Source: Actinomycetes bacterium
GTDB taxonomy: Bacteria; Actinomycetota; Acidimicrobiia; Acidimicrobiales; Microtrichaceae
Reading direction: 5' to 3'
NCBI GenBank assembly: GCA_024222295.1
Contig: JAAEPF010000023.1
Span: forward strand, 186,001-250,000
Length of the DNA: 64,000 nucleotides
Program-made: the position numbers and the translations under genes
The notes under the pieces: generated by a model
What the model saw: only the letters and a program-made list of their open reading frames with translations
Told to the model about the DNA's origin: nothing
Databases searched by the model: none
Shown here: in pieces, positions 17,169-26,166 of the stretch
How positions within the stretch are numbered: the first letter of the stretch is position 1
Layout of the letters: every line of letters starts with the position of its first letter

Positions 17169-17199
17169 TAGTTAGCCTAGGTAATTAGTCTGCTATACT
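17169..17199 (+). promoter_or_regulatory. marR promoter with candidate operator
   Basis: TATACT (17194-17199) is a good -10 box 6 bp before the marR ATG, predicting a leaderless mRNA. Just upstream, TAGTTA and TAATTA (17169-17174, 17182-17187) form an inverted pair around GCCTAGG, overlapping where -35 would be. That is the usual arrangement of an autoregulatory MarR operator. Confidence 0.5.
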
Positions 17200-17205
17200 G
17201 TTCGC

Positions 17206-17664
17206 ATGGCTAAGGAATCAGCGGCTGAACACAACGAGAAGCCTCACGAAGACTTCGACGATGCCTACCGCCTGCAGCTTGCGATCACCCGGCTGGCACG
17301 AATGCTGCGCCAGGAAGTCGACGCCGGGCTCACGCAGAGCCAGATCTCGGCGCTGTCCACCATCCGCCGCGACGGCCCGATGACCCTCGGCGACCTGGCC
17401 GAGGCCGAACGCGTGGCCCCACCGAGCATCACCCGGATGGTCGACCGCCTGGAGGCCGAGGGCTATATCGACCGCATCCCCGATTCGACCGACCGCAGGG
17501 TGTGTCGGGTACACGTGACCGAGCTCGCCGAGAAGATGGTTGCCGAGGCCCGCCGCACCAAGACCGCATGGCTTCTCGAGCAGATGGCGGACCTGCCCGT
17601 GCGCCAGCGCCGCGCACTGCTCTCGGCCGTCGACGCGGTCGAGGGACTGGCAGGCCTGCAATGA
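17206..17664 (+). CDS. MarR-family transcriptional regulator
   Basis: 152 aa winged-helix repressor. Core: LTQSQISALSTIRRDGPMTLGDLAEAERVAPPSI-type recognition helix region, the wing with DRIPDSTDRRVCRVHVTE (the typical D-R-R motif), and flanking dimerisation helices. The stop codon overlaps the start of the efflux gene (ATGA at 17661), so repressor and transporter are made together and the likely target is its own promoter. The ligand is unknown but probably a compound exported by the neighbouring MFS protein. Confidence 0.93.
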   Translation: MAKESAAEHNEKPHEDFDDAYRLQLAITRLARMLRQEVDAGLTQSQISALSTIRRDGPMTLGDLAEAERVAPPSITRMVDRLEAEGYIDRIPDSTDRRVCRVHVTELAEKMVAEARRTKTAWLLEQMADLPVRQRRALLSAVDAVEGLAGLQ

Positions 17665-18944
17665 CCCGGGTGCTGCGAGCTGTGCGCAACTCGGACTTCG
17701 CCACAACGACTTTCGCATCCATGCGCGTACGCAACTTCAGGTTGTTCTTCGTCGGCCAGGGCCTTTCCCAGATCGGCAACTGGATGACTTTGGTGGCCCA
17801 GACGCTGCTCGTGCTGCATCTGACCGACTCGGGTGTTGCCCTGGGCGTGCTGGCTGCGGCGCAGTTCGGGCCCGTGCTGCTGCTGGGCCCGTGGGCTGGT
17901 CTCGTGGCCGACCGCAGCGACAAGAAGAGGCTGCTGATGCTCGTGCAGTCGGTGTCCATGGTCCAGTCACTCGGCCTCGCGGCGTTGGTCTTCGCCGGCA
18001 CTCCGCCGGTGTGGGCCGTGTACGCACTCGCCTCTGTGGGAGGCATCACCATCGCCTTCGACAATCCGGCCCGCCGTGCATTCGTCGTGGAGATGGTCGA
18101 CGACGCCCGCGTGGCCAACGCCGTGGGGCTCAACACCACGATGATGACGGCGTCGCGCATCGTGGGTCCGGCAGCCGCTGGTCTGCTCGTCGCCACTGCC
18201 GGATTCGGTTGGGCCTTCCTCGTCGACGGGCTCTCGTATGTGGCAGTGCTTGCCAGCCTCGCGATGATCCGGCGCTCCGAGCTACGCCCGGTGCCGCAGA
18301 CGCCCAAGGGTCGCGGACAGGTCCGCGAAGGGCTTCGCTACGTGCGTGGCGAACCAGCGCTGTTCGTGCCTCTGGTGATGATGGCCGTGGTCGGCACGCT
18401 CGCGTTCAACTTCTCGACCGTGTTGCCGCTGTTCGCCACGCGGGACATGGGGGGCGACGACGGCACCTACACATTGCTGTTCACGGTGCTCAGCGTCGGT
18501 GCACTCGTAGGTGCGCTGATTGCAGCCCGTAGGGCGACGGTGACTGTGCGAACGGTTGGCTGGTCGGCCGTGTCTTTCGGCATTGCGTTGTTCGCCCTCG
18601 CGCTGGCTCCGGGCATGTGGGCCGCCATACCGGTCGCCCTGGTCGTCGGTGCAGCCAGCGTCGGGTTCCTCACCTCGTCAACGGCAATCGTCCAGCTCGA
18701 GGCGGTGGCCACGATGCGCGGCAGGGTGCTTGCGTTGCAGGCCATGCTGTTCCTGGGGTCCACCCCGATCGGCGGCCCGGTCGTGGGTTGGTTGAGCGAG
18801 GAGCTCGGCGCACGTGCAGGGATCCTCGTGGGTGCCGCAGGCACGTTGCTCGCCGGTGCGTGGGGGCTAGCCATGGCGGCCCGCCCGCCCGCAGAGCCGA
18901 CGGCAGCCGAGCCGGCCTTGCTGGAGGCCGGAGCTGCCACCTGA
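17661..18944 (+). CDS. MFS efflux transporter (EntS-like, MFS_3 group)
   Basis: 427 aa integral membrane protein with about 12 hydrophobic segments. Begins MTRVLRAVRNSDFA, then FRLFFVGQGLSQIGNWMTLVAQ, typical of the MFS_3 exporters; the conserved loop LVADRSDKKRLL follows helix 2. Proton-driven export of a drug, siderophore or metabolite is expected from the family. ATGA overlap with marR fixes the start at 17661. The C-terminal 20 residues are alanine-rich and polar. Confidence 0.9.
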   Translation: MTRVLRAVRNSDFATTTFASMRVRNFRLFFVGQGLSQIGNWMTLVAQTLLVLHLTDSGVALGVLAAAQFGPVLLLGPWAGLVADRSDKKRLLMLVQSVSMVQSLGLAALVFAGTPPVWAVYALASVGGITIAFDNPARRAFVVEMVDDARVANAVGLNTTMMTASRIVGPAAAGLLVATAGFGWAFLVDGLSYVAVLASLAMIRRSELRPVPQTPKGRGQVREGLRYVRGEPALFVPLVMMAVVGTLAFNFSTVLPLFATRDMGGDDGTYTLLFTVLSVGALVGALIAARRATVTVRTVGWSAVSFGIALFALALAPGMWAAIPVALVVGAASVGFLTSSTAIVQLEAVATMRGRVLALQAMLFLGSTPIGGPVVGWLSEELGARAGILVGAAGTLLAGAWGLAMAARPPAEPTAAEPALLEAGAAT

Positions 18945-18979
18945 CCGGTTCGCTCCTTGATCCATGGGAGCATCCTCGT

Positions 18980-19858
18980 GTGGCATTCCCCGACGATGAC
19001 CTGGCTCCCGCAGTGGGGTCGGCTCTCGGCTCCGAGGTCGCGCATGTGAGGCGCCTCGGTGGCGGCGATGTGGCGGAGAGCTTCCGGATGGATCTCTCCG
19101 ACGGCTTCACCGTGTTCGCCAAGACCCACCGCAACCCACCCCCGGGGTTCTTCACCACGGAGGCGACCGGCCTCGGCTGGCTTCGCGAGACGGGTACGGC
19201 CAACGTGCCCGAGGTGCTTGCTGTCCTGGACGGCACCGACGAGGAGCCGCCGATGTTGGTGCTCGAGTGGATCGATGTGGGCGGCCGAGCCGGAGATACC
19301 GAGGCCGGATTGGGTCGCGAGTTGGCGGCGCTTCACTCGACGCCGTGGAGCTGCTTCGGTCGACCCGATGGCCGGACCACCGGCTCGCGGGGATTGCCCA
19401 ACGACGTCCATGGCACCTGGGCCGAGTCGTACCGGTCCAACCGCTTGTTGCCGCTCGCTCGGCTGAGTCGCGACAGCGGCGTGCTGACGGAGTCCGTGGT
19501 GGCCGACCTGGAAGGTGTGGCCGGTCGGCTCGAGGAGCTCGCTGGTGAGGCGGAGCCGCCATCGCTCCTGCACGGTGACCTCTGGGCAGGGAACCGGCTC
19601 GTCGATGCCGACGGCCGCAGCTGGCTGATCGACCCGGCTGCCCACGGTGGCCACCGCGAGTTCGACCTCGCGATGATGCGGCTGTTCGGCGGGTTCGGTG
19701 CTGACTGCTTCGATGCCTACGAGGAGGCGTTCCCGCTGGCGGATGGCTGGCGGGAACGAGTGGAACTGCACCAGCTCGCTCCGCTGGTGGTGCACGCCAT
19801 TAAGTTCGGCGGCAGCTACGTGCCTGCCGCCACCACCGCCGTGCGGCGCTACTGCTGA
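18980..19858 (+). CDS. Fructosamine/ketosamine-3-kinase family protein
   Basis: 292 aa from GTG 18980 (GGGAG 9 bp upstream). Family members phosphorylate sugar adducts on proteins so that they break down; the fold is that of aminoglycoside kinases. Seen here: the nucleotide-binding region with KTHRNPPPGFFTTEATGL, the hinge LVLEWIDVG, the catalytic loop HGDLWAGN, and the metal motif IDPAAHGGHREFDLAM. Length matches the family (about 290). It is 35 bp after the MFS gene and could share its transcript. Acceptor substrate is unknown. Confidence 0.88.
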   Translation: MAFPDDDLAPAVGSALGSEVAHVRRLGGGDVAESFRMDLSDGFTVFAKTHRNPPPGFFTTEATGLGWLRETGTANVPEVLAVLDGTDEEPPMLVLEWIDVGGRAGDTEAGLGRELAALHSTPWSCFGRPDGRTTGSRGLPNDVHGTWAESYRSNRLLPLARLSRDSGVLTESVVADLEGVAGRLEELAGEAEPPSLLHGDLWAGNRLVDADGRSWLIDPAAHGGHREFDLAMMRLFGGFGADCFDAYEEAFPLADGWRERVELHQLAPLVVHAIKFGGSYVPAATTAVRRYC

Positions 19859-19911
19859 CCGCTGCGAGCTCACAGTGATTTTGGCCGACCGACGGGTATC
19901 CTCTCACGCAC

Positions 19912-21144
19912 ATGACCCGTCCTGCACCTGGTGTTCGCCGCCCTCTCCTGTTGTTCGTGTCCGTGGTGTTGGTGCTTGCTTCCGCCTGCGGCGGGGACGG
20001 AGGCGATGGCGAAGCGGAGCGCGGTGATCGTTCTGACTTCGAGATCGTCACCTACAACGCCGGTCTCGCCCGCGGATTCGTGGACTACGCCGTCGACAGG
20101 TCCCCCGAGGTGGACGAGGAGCTGTCGGACCTGCAGGCGCAGGTGATCGCTGTGCAGGAGGTCTGGGACCCCGAGGATGTGCAGTCCCTGGTCGATGCCA
20201 CAGCCGACACGCATCCGCATTCGCTCTTCCTCGATCCCATGCCGGAGCTGACCGAGCAGGAGCAGGCGCGCACGGAGGCGTCCGGAGCGACCGGGCCGGC
20301 CTGTCCGCAGAACGAGGCGGTGCCGCTGGAGGAATGTGCCAGGCAGAACTGTGACGGGGTTCCCGACGACCAGTTGTCGGACTGCGTGTTGAGCAGCTGT
20401 GGATCGGAGTTCGCCGGCACCTGCCCGGAGTGCCAGACCTGCCTGGCGGCCAACATCGGCGGCAGCCTCGAGGAGATTCTCTCCGCCTGTGCGGGTGACG
20501 GTGGTGGCGGTTCCTACGCGTACGATGGTGCGTTCGGGGTCGGGATCCTCTCCAGTGAGCCGTTCGTGGAGCAGGACTCCGTGGTGCTCGAGTCCAGCCT
20601 GACCCGCCGCGCCGTGCTGTACGTCCAGATCGAGGACCCCGTGCTTGGAACCGTCGACGTATTCAACACCCACCTGACCGCCAACCTGGACCTCGGCGAG
20701 ACGCCGGTGCCGTACCCGGGGGAGGGCACGTGGGCCGAGGAGCAGGCAGCGCAGATCGAGGTGATCGGCGAGTGGATCGACGAACGGACCAGCGACGACC
20801 GTGTCGCGATCCTCGCTGGCGACCTGAACACCAGTCCCGAGGGCGACGACCACACCTCGGAGACACCGCAGAACTTTGAGCTGCTGGTGTCGTCCGGCGG
20901 TTGGGACGACGCCTACACCGACGACCCCGATGCGGAGTGCACCTACTGTGCGGACAACCTGCTGGTGGGCGGCGAGGGTGAAACGGGCCCCGTGCTCGAC
21001 CACATCCTCGTGCGCAACTTCGACGGTGAGGTCAATGTCGAGCGGATCTTCACCGACCCGCTGCAGATCGAGGTGGACGGTGAGTCGGTGGAGACGAGCC
21101 TCTCCGACCACTACGGGCTGGCCGCGACGCTGGTGCCCAGCTGA
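19912..21144 (+). CDS. Exported endonuclease/exonuclease/phosphatase-fold lipoprotein with Cys-rich insert
   Basis: 410 aa. Lipoprotein signal with lipobox LASAC at about 26. The mature part has EEP-fold metallophosphoesterase motifs: FEIVTYNAG, QVIAVQEVW (metal glutamate), FNTHLTAN, ILAGDLNTS (catalytic Asp and Asn), and the terminal SDHYGLAA (Asp-His). A block at residues about 131-178 carries eight cysteines (CPQN, ECARQNC, DCVLSSC, TCPECQTC) that interrupt the fold. Family members cleave phosphodiesters in nucleic acids, sphingomyelin or inositol phosphates; which applies here is unknown. TATCCT ends 9 bp before the ATG. Confidence 0.85.
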   Translation: MTRPAPGVRRPLLLFVSVVLVLASACGGDGGDGEAERGDRSDFEIVTYNAGLARGFVDYAVDRSPEVDEELSDLQAQVIAVQEVWDPEDVQSLVDATADTHPHSLFLDPMPELTEQEQARTEASGATGPACPQNEAVPLEECARQNCDGVPDDQLSDCVLSSCGSEFAGTCPECQTCLAANIGGSLEEILSACAGDGGGGSYAYDGAFGVGILSSEPFVEQDSVVLESSLTRRAVLYVQIEDPVLGTVDVFNTHLTANLDLGETPVPYPGEGTWAEEQAAQIEVIGEWIDERTSDDRVAILAGDLNTSPEGDDHTSETPQNFELLVSSGGWDDAYTDDPDAECTYCADNLLVGGEGETGPVLDHILVRNFDGEVNVERIFTDPLQIEVDGESVETSLSDHYGLAATLVPS

Positions 21145-21304
21145 GCCGGACTCACCTACCGGGGTGTGCAGGAGGTGGGACTGCAGCCCTGAGCTCGGCT
21201 GTTCATTGACCCAGCGACACTGCCAGTCGTCGCAGTATGCGTCGGTACAGACGCCGATCCTGCGCTAATCGAGCGCCTGGGACAGCGAGGCACGCCATGA
21301 CGCA

Positions 21305-21338
21305 GAGAGGCCAGACCCCTTGGGAATACTGGCCTCTC
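21305..21338 (-). terminator. Hairpin just after tRNA-Ala
   Basis: GAGAGGCCAG and CTGGCCTCTC (10 bp perfect) around a 14-base loop, 3 bp beyond the 3' end of the tRNA on its strand. The rest of the 21145-21341 gap shows nothing I can name. Confidence 0.5.
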
Positions 21339-21341
21339 AGG

Positions 21342-21418
21342 TGGTGGAGCTGATGGGAATCGAACCCACGACCCCCTGCTTGCAAAGCAGGTGCTCTAGC
21401 CAGCTGAGCTACAGCCCC
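21342..21418 (-). tRNA. tRNA-Ala (anticodon TGC)
   Basis: Reads GGGGCTG at the 5' end and CAGCTCCACCA at the 3' end, with encoded CCA. Acceptor pair 3-70 is G-U, the identity element of alanine tRNA. D-arm GCTCAGCTGGCTAGAGC, anticodon stem CCTGC-loop TTTGCAA-GCAGG giving anticodon TGC, and T-arm GTGGGTTCGATTCCCAT are all well formed. Confidence 0.97.
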
Positions 21419-21456
21419 GAGGAATGACGATGGTAGCGCCCGGTCGGCGCCGTGCT

Positions 21457-21966
21457 TCAGTCGAGATCCGGGAACGGCAGCACCGCGCTGACCGGGCCGG
21501 TGCGTGCGAGGGACCTGTAGTGCCGTGTCGCGAACCACCAGCGCCCCTGGATGCGGCGGTAGGTGTCGCGGTAGAGCCCGAAGGCGCTGGTCCACTCGCT
21601 CGGTTCGCCGGACCCAGCTGCTCCGTGGCGGTCCTCGCGGATCCACAGGCGGGCGGTCGCCTCGTCAGGATTGCCCCGTGGGTACAGCTCGGTCACTGCG
21701 TTGAGCGGGGTGAACTCGAAGAAGTCGAACCTCGAGACCGCCGTTGCCAGGAACTCGCCGATCTGGTCGGGTCCCGCCATGTGCCTTGGCTCGCTGTCGA
21801 CCAGATCCAGTTCGAGGGGCATGTCGGGCACGAACAGCTCTGCCAGTTCGTCCCAGGCCCGGCGGGTGACGACGTCGCCGTAGCGGGCGTGCAAGTCGCG
21901 GACTTCCTGCCGGTCGAGCGCGGCGGCCAGCCGGCTGGCATCGATGGCGCCGTCGTCGGTGTGCAC
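21457..21966 (-). CDS. SnoaL-like / NTF2-fold domain protein
   Basis: 169 aa, GTG start. Cone-shaped NTF2-like fold suggested by the lead helices (RQEVRDLHARYGDVVTRRAW), DELAELFVPDM, and the later FGLYRDTYRRIQGRWWFATRHY strand pair. Actinobacterial relatives are annotated as nuclear transport factor 2-like or ring-hydroxylating-type small subunits; catalytic function is not certain for any. It follows the LLM oxidoreductase gene by 6 bp on the same strand, so the two are probably one operon. The tRNA-Ala gene ends this unit. Confidence 0.8.
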   Translation of the reverse strand: MHTDDGAIDASRLAAALDRQEVRDLHARYGDVVTRRAWDELAELFVPDMPLELDLVDSEPRHMAGPDQIGEFLATAVSRFDFFEFTPLNAVTELYPRGNPDEATARLWIREDRHGAAGSGEPSEWTSAFGLYRDTYRRIQGRWWFATRHYRSLARTGPVSAVLPFPDLD

Positions 21967-21972
21967 GAGGGC

Positions 21973-22878
21973 TCAGCTGCGGGCGAGTGAGGAGAGCAGT
22001 GTGACGGTTCGGTCGAGGTCCTCGCCGACCCCGAAAGGAGCTGCGGCGAACTCGGTCACGCCGATGTCCGCCAGATGCTGGATCTGTGCGGTGACCTCAC
22101 GCTCGTCGCCCACGATGGCCACGCCGGCCGGCCCGTCGACTCCCTCGCGCTCGAGCATTGCCTGGTAGCTGGGCAGCATCCCGTACATGGCGAACACCTC
22201 GGCGGCCCGTGCGCGGGCTGCGTCGGCATCGTCGCTGACCAACACCGGGAGTCCCACCGACACGCGCGGCGCGGGCCGGCCGGCCTCGTCGGCCGCAGCG
22301 GTGATTCTCGGGATGATGTGTGACTCGAGCGTGGATGGTCCGGTCATCCAGGTGATCGTGCCGTCGGCCATCGTGCCGGCCATGCGGAGCATCCGCGGGC
22401 CGAGCGCGGCCACCAGCACCGTGGGTGCCGGGGCATCGACCTCGATCGGGCCCATCGTGGCGGCGGTGATCGTGTCGCCGTGGAAGTCGACCTGCTCGCC
22501 GTGAAGGAGAGGCATCAGCGCTGAGAGGTACTCCTCCATGTGGCTACCGGGCTTGTCGAAGCTGTAGCCGAACATCCCCTCGATCACGATCTGGTGACTG
22601 AGCCCGATGCCGAGCACCAGCCGCCCGCCGGTGGCGGCCGAAGTCGTGAGCGCTTGCGCGGCCAGCATGATCGGATGGCGGGGATACGTGGGCACCACGC
22701 CCACGAACAACTCGATGTCGGGCACCTCGCGGCCGACCACGGCCAGCAGCGTGAGGGCGTCGTAGCCGAAGATCTGCGGCATGCCCGCAGTGGCGAAGCC
22801 AGCGTCTCTCGCGGCGCGGGCGTCGGCGACCACCGCGTCGATCGGCTTGTTGGAATCCAGCATGAGTCCGATGTCCAT
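21973..22878 (-). CDS. LLM-class (probably F420-dependent) oxidoreductase
   Basis: 301 aa TIM-barrel of the bacterial-luciferase-like group. Conserved N-terminal strand MDIGLMLDSNKP, GFATAGMPQIFGYDAL, the cofactor region LFVGVVPTYPRHPIMLAAQA and LVLGIGLSHQ, and later AALGPRMLRMAGTMADGTI. Relatives in actinobacteria use F420 and fall in small TIGR-defined subfamilies. The start is supported by TAGCTT on this strand 6 bp before ATG. First gene of a pair with the SnoaL-like protein, a frequent partnership in xenobiotic or lipid modification; the substrate is unknown. Confidence 0.9.
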   Translation of the reverse strand: MDIGLMLDSNKPIDAVVADARAARDAGFATAGMPQIFGYDALTLLAVVGREVPDIELFVGVVPTYPRHPIMLAAQALTTSAATGGRLVLGIGLSHQIVIEGMFGYSFDKPGSHMEEYLSALMPLLHGEQVDFHGDTITAATMGPIEVDAPAPTVLVAALGPRMLRMAGTMADGTITWMTGPSTLESHIIPRITAAADEAGRPAPRVSVGLPVLVSDDADAARARAAEVFAMYGMLPSYQAMLEREGVDGPAGVAIVGDEREVTAQIQHLADIGVTEFAAAPFGVGEDLDRTVTLLSSLARS

Positions 22879-22884
22879 GCGGGA

Positions 22885-22890
22885 AAGCTA
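22885..22890 (-). promoter_or_regulatory. Putative -10 hexamer of the LLM oxidoreductase
   Basis: On the minus strand TAGCTT is followed by TCCCGC and then ATG, so the mRNA would be leaderless. The tetR gene at 30969 has the same TCCCGC spacer. Confidence 0.35.
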
Positions 22891-22920
22891 ACGCTGATCC
22901 GGGTCGGGACGCGGCCGGTC

Positions 22921-24510
22921 TCAGGACTCGGCGCGCAGCTCGCCCTCGGCCACCAGCCGGTCGAGGGTCAACTCGGGTTGTTCGCCTTCGAGCCGCTCGA
23001 GCCAGTAGATCGACTCGAATAGCGCCAGAAGCAACCCGTCGGAGCGCTCGAGCACGTCCACGCCCTGCATGGCGCGCAGTGCGGTGCGGGACTCCTCGTC
23101 GGTGCGCCGCGCTACGCGGTAGCCGGTCATGGTGAGCTCCACCGGCGCCTTGAACTCCGTTTCGAGGCGGTGGGTGGCGACCTCGAACTGGAGAGCGCCA
23201 ACTGCGGCCATCACGGGGGCCTGGTCGCCGAAGTCGGGGTCGCGCAGCACCTGAACCACGCCCTCCTCGTCGAGCTGCTGGATGCCGCTGCGGAACTGCT
23301 TCGACTTGGACACGTCCTTCACCCGCACCGTGGCGAAGTGCTCGGGCGCGAACGAAGGAATTGTCGGGAACTCGACGGCCTCGTCGACGTACAGCGAGTC
23401 GCCCACGCGCACGTCGTTGGCGTTGACGAGGCCCACGACGTCGCCGGGGAACGCCTCCTCGAGGGTGTCGCGTTCGGCACCGAACACCGAGTGCGCGTAC
23501 TTCGTGGCAAACGGCTTGCCGGTACGACCGTGGGTCACAACCATGCCGCGCTCGAAGCGGCCGGAGTTGACCCGGATGTAGGCGATTCGGTCGCGGTGTG
23601 CCTTGTCCATGTTGGCCTGCACCTTGAACGCGAATCCCGAGAACGGCGCGTCCAGCTGTCGGCGCTCGCCCTCGGCGTCCGGCCGTGCCGCGGGGGCCGG
23701 CACCTCGTCGATGACGGCGTCCAGCAACAGGCGTACGCCGAAGTTGGTGATGGCGGATCCGAAGAACATCGGGCTCGACTCGCCCTCGAGGAACAGCTCG
23801 GTGTCGTGCTCGGCGCCTTCGAGCAGTTCCAGCTCATCGGCGCAGTCGGTCCAGGCCTCGCCTTCCTCTTCTTCGGCCCGTTGCGCGTCGATGATCTCCT
23901 CGGGAGCCTCGGTGGCGCCCCGGGCGGTGCGGGTGAAGCGCACGAACTCACCACTTCGCCGGTCGACCACGCCGCGGAAGTCGCCTGCGATGCCTACGGG
24001 CCACGACACGGGGGTGCAGATCAGCGACAGGTGCGACTCGATGTCGTCGATCAGTTCCAGTGGTGACAGCCCGGGGCGGTCCCACTTGTTGACGAACGTG
24101 ATGATCGGCAGGCCCCTGTCGCGGCACACCTCGAACAACTTGAGCGTCTGGGCCTCGATGCCCTTGGCGGCATCGAGCACCATCACCGCTGCGTCGCACG
24201 CCGTGAGCACGCGGTAGGTGTCCTCGGAGAAGTCACGGTGCCCGGGCGTATCGAGCAAGTTGACGACCTTGTCGCGGTAGGGGAACTGCAGCACGGTCGA
24301 GGTGATCGAGATGCCGCGCTGCTGTTCGAGTTCCATCCAGTCCGACGTGGCGGAGCGACGGTCTGATTTCGCCTTCACCGAGCCGGCCTCGCGACCGAGC
24401 GCGCCGCCGTACAGGAGCAGCTTCTCGGTGAGGGTGGTCTTGCCGGCGTCGGGATGCGAGATGATTCCGAACGTGCGGCGTCGGGCGGCCTCGGCCGCTG
24501 GTTCAGCCAT
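22921..24510 (-). CDS. prfC: Peptide chain release factor 3
   Basis: Translational GTPase that removes RF1/RF2 from the ribosome after termination. 529 aa, the full family length. GTP motifs: G1 SHPDAGKTTLTE, G2 region ending in ISITST, G3 DTPGHRDFSED, G4 VNKWDRPG. The first residues ARRRTFGIISHPDAG and the switch segment RSATSDWMELEQQRGIS are diagnostic for RF3 rather than EF-G. The gene sits between a hydrolase and the LLM gene with small gaps (9 and 42 bp); no functional link is apparent. Confidence 0.95.
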   Translation of the reverse strand: MAEPAAEAARRRTFGIISHPDAGKTTLTEKLLLYGGALGREAGSVKAKSDRRSATSDWMELEQQRGISITSTVLQFPYRDKVVNLLDTPGHRDFSEDTYRVLTACDAAVMVLDAAKGIEAQTLKLFEVCRDRGLPIITFVNKWDRPGLSPLELIDDIESHLSLICTPVSWPVGIAGDFRGVVDRRSGEFVRFTRTARGATEAPEEIIDAQRAEEEEGEAWTDCADELELLEGAEHDTELFLEGESSPMFFGSAITNFGVRLLLDAVIDEVPAPAARPDAEGERRQLDAPFSGFAFKVQANMDKAHRDRIAYIRVNSGRFERGMVVTHGRTGKPFATKYAHSVFGAERDTLEEAFPGDVVGLVNANDVRVGDSLYVDEAVEFPTIPSFAPEHFATVRVKDVSKSKQFRSGIQQLDEEGVVQVLRDPDFGDQAPVMAAVGALQFEVATHRLETEFKAPVELTMTGYRVARRTDEESRTALRAMQGVDVLERSDGLLLALFESIYWLERLEGEQPELTLDRLVAEGELRAES

Positions 24511-24519
24511 TCGCAGTGC

Positions 24520-25719
24520 TCAGTCCACCAGCTTGTCGACGCAGCCGAGCAGGTCCGCGGTGCGCGGGTCGCCCGCCAGCCCGAAGTGCATCTTGTTCAT
24601 CACGTAGCCGCCGGCGAGGCCGCGGTCGGGATCTGCGAAGCCGACGGAACCGCCGGCGCCGTAGTGGCCGAACGACCGGCCGCCGACAAGCGGGGAGAAG
24701 TCAGAGTGACCCATGAATCCGAGGGCGAACGGGATGGCGAACATCAGTACGCTGTCGGGGCCTTCGACCTGCGGCTCGATGGCTCGCTCGATCGTTTCGG
24801 CTGACAGGAGGCGCTTGCCGTCGACCTCACCGATGATCGACGCGTAGAGCCTCGCCATCGACGCTGCGTTGGTGACACCGTTGGCGGCCGGTATCTCAGC
24901 GGACCGCAGCGCCGGCTCGTTCCACACCGACTCGGCGGCGAACGCTCCACCGGGTGCGGAGAGGGCCCGCCCGATCAGGTTGTCGGGTCCGAGCAGCGAC
25001 TCGAGCATCTCGAGCAGGCCTGAGGGGGCGTCGTCGGAGCCGTCGCCCTCCTCTGCCATCATCATCGGCGGGTGGTCGCCGCCGCCCATCGGGATCAGTG
25101 GCGCGACGCGTGACTGCTCCTCGTCGGGCAGGCCGATCCAGAAGTCAAGGCCGAGCGGCTCGGCGAACTCCTGGTTGAAGAACGAGCCGAGGCTCATGCC
25201 GGTCACGCGGCGGACCACTTCGCCGACCAGCCAGCCATAGGTCACGGCGTGGTAGCCGTGGGCCGTGCCCGGCTCCCAGGCCGGAGTTGATTCGGCCAGC
25301 GCCGAGGTGACGGTGTCCCAGTCGAGACCCTGCTCGAGGGTCATCCTCGCGTCGGTGTCGATCAAGCCGGACTTGTGGCAGAGAAGCCAGCCGACCGGGA
25401 TGGATTCCTTTCCGCCCACGCCGAACTCGGGCCAGTACTTCGCCACGGGTGCGTGCAGGTCGAGCTCACCACGCTCCACCAGCAGGTGAGCACACATGGC
25501 GGTCGCCCCCTTGGTGGAGGAGAACACGAGCTGCAGCGTGTCCTCGTCATAGGGGTTGCCGTCGGAGTCGGCCACCCCGCCTGTGAGGTCGACGACCTTC
25601 TCGCCGTGCAGGTAGACGGCGAAGCCGGCACCCACCTCGCCGTGCTCGGCGAAGTTGCGCTCGAAGACCCCGCGTACTTCTTCGAATCCGGCTGCGGTCG
25701 TACCCCGGATGTCCACCAT
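24520..25719 (-). CDS. Beta-lactamase-fold serine hydrolase (class C/esterase type)
   Basis: 399 aa from ATG 25719; 24 further upstream codons are open but unconserved. Serine esterase/beta-lactamase family: SxxK-type motif SSTKGAT (nucleophile and base), YxN-type YHAVTYG, and the third motif replaced by HYGAGG near the C-terminus (SFGHYGAGGSVGF). No signal peptide, so it acts in the cytoplasm as an esterase or lipolytic enzyme, like LipL and EstB types in actinobacteria, rather than as an antibiotic resistance enzyme. It ends 9 bp before the prfC start region. Confidence 0.9.
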   Translation of the reverse strand: MVDIRGTTAAGFEEVRGVFERNFAEHGEVGAGFAVYLHGEKVVDLTGGVADSDGNPYDEDTLQLVFSSTKGATAMCAHLLVERGELDLHAPVAKYWPEFGVGGKESIPVGWLLCHKSGLIDTDARMTLEQGLDWDTVTSALAESTPAWEPGTAHGYHAVTYGWLVGEVVRRVTGMSLGSFFNQEFAEPLGLDFWIGLPDEEQSRVAPLIPMGGGDHPPMMMAEEGDGSDDAPSGLLEMLESLLGPDNLIGRALSAPGGAFAAESVWNEPALRSAEIPAANGVTNAASMARLYASIIGEVDGKRLLSAETIERAIEPQVEGPDSVLMFAIPFALGFMGHSDFSPLVGGRSFGHYGAGGSVGFADPDRGLAGGYVMNKMHFGLAGDPRTADLLGCVDKLVD

Positions 25720-25830
25720 GTCTGTACCCCCGGGCTCCGGCCCTGTCGTGGTCGATCGAACACGGAAGGCTAGGTCAGTGCGAGGTGGCACCCAAGGCCG
25801 CCGCCTGCCGGTGGCCCTGGCGATCGGGTT

Positions 25831-26109
25831 TCAGGGCCCTTCTCGGATCTCCGAGGTGCCGAGCACGCTTGGCGGGACGGTCTGCGGGGTCGTGTCGCCA
25901 GTGGAGTCGGTCGGCGGCGACTCCTGCTCGGGAGCCGGCTCGACGACCTGGGTGTCGCGCCCGGCCGGCTCGTCCTCGATCACCCGCAGGGCAGCGGGTG
26001 TGGCGACCGCCACGGCGACCGCCGCTGAAACCGCCACGGCAACTGCAGCGCGGCGGAACCGGGAGGCGTCCCCATTGCGCGCAGTCCCCGGTTCCATACC
26101 CTTCATCAT
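25831..26109 (-). CDS. Small exported or membrane-anchored protein, unknown
   Basis: 92 aa, ATG start (second ATG 3 bp later). Charged N-terminus, one hydrophobic segment rich in Ala and Val (about 20-42), then a Pro/Thr/Glu-rich tail without structure. No family recognised. It lies between a two-component pair and the serine hydrolase on the same strand. Codon pattern and the signal-like N-terminus make it more likely real than a chance frame, but there is no independent support. Confidence 0.5.
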   Translation of the reverse strand: MMKGMEPGTARNGDASRFRRAAVAVAVSAAVAVAVATPAALRVIEDEPAGRDTQVVEPAPEQESPPTDSTGDTTPQTVPPSVLGTSEIREGP

Positions 26110-26166
26110 GGTTCAGTCTCGTCCTGTGAGCCCCACGGGCGGAATGAGCAAAAACCCGTGTATGTC

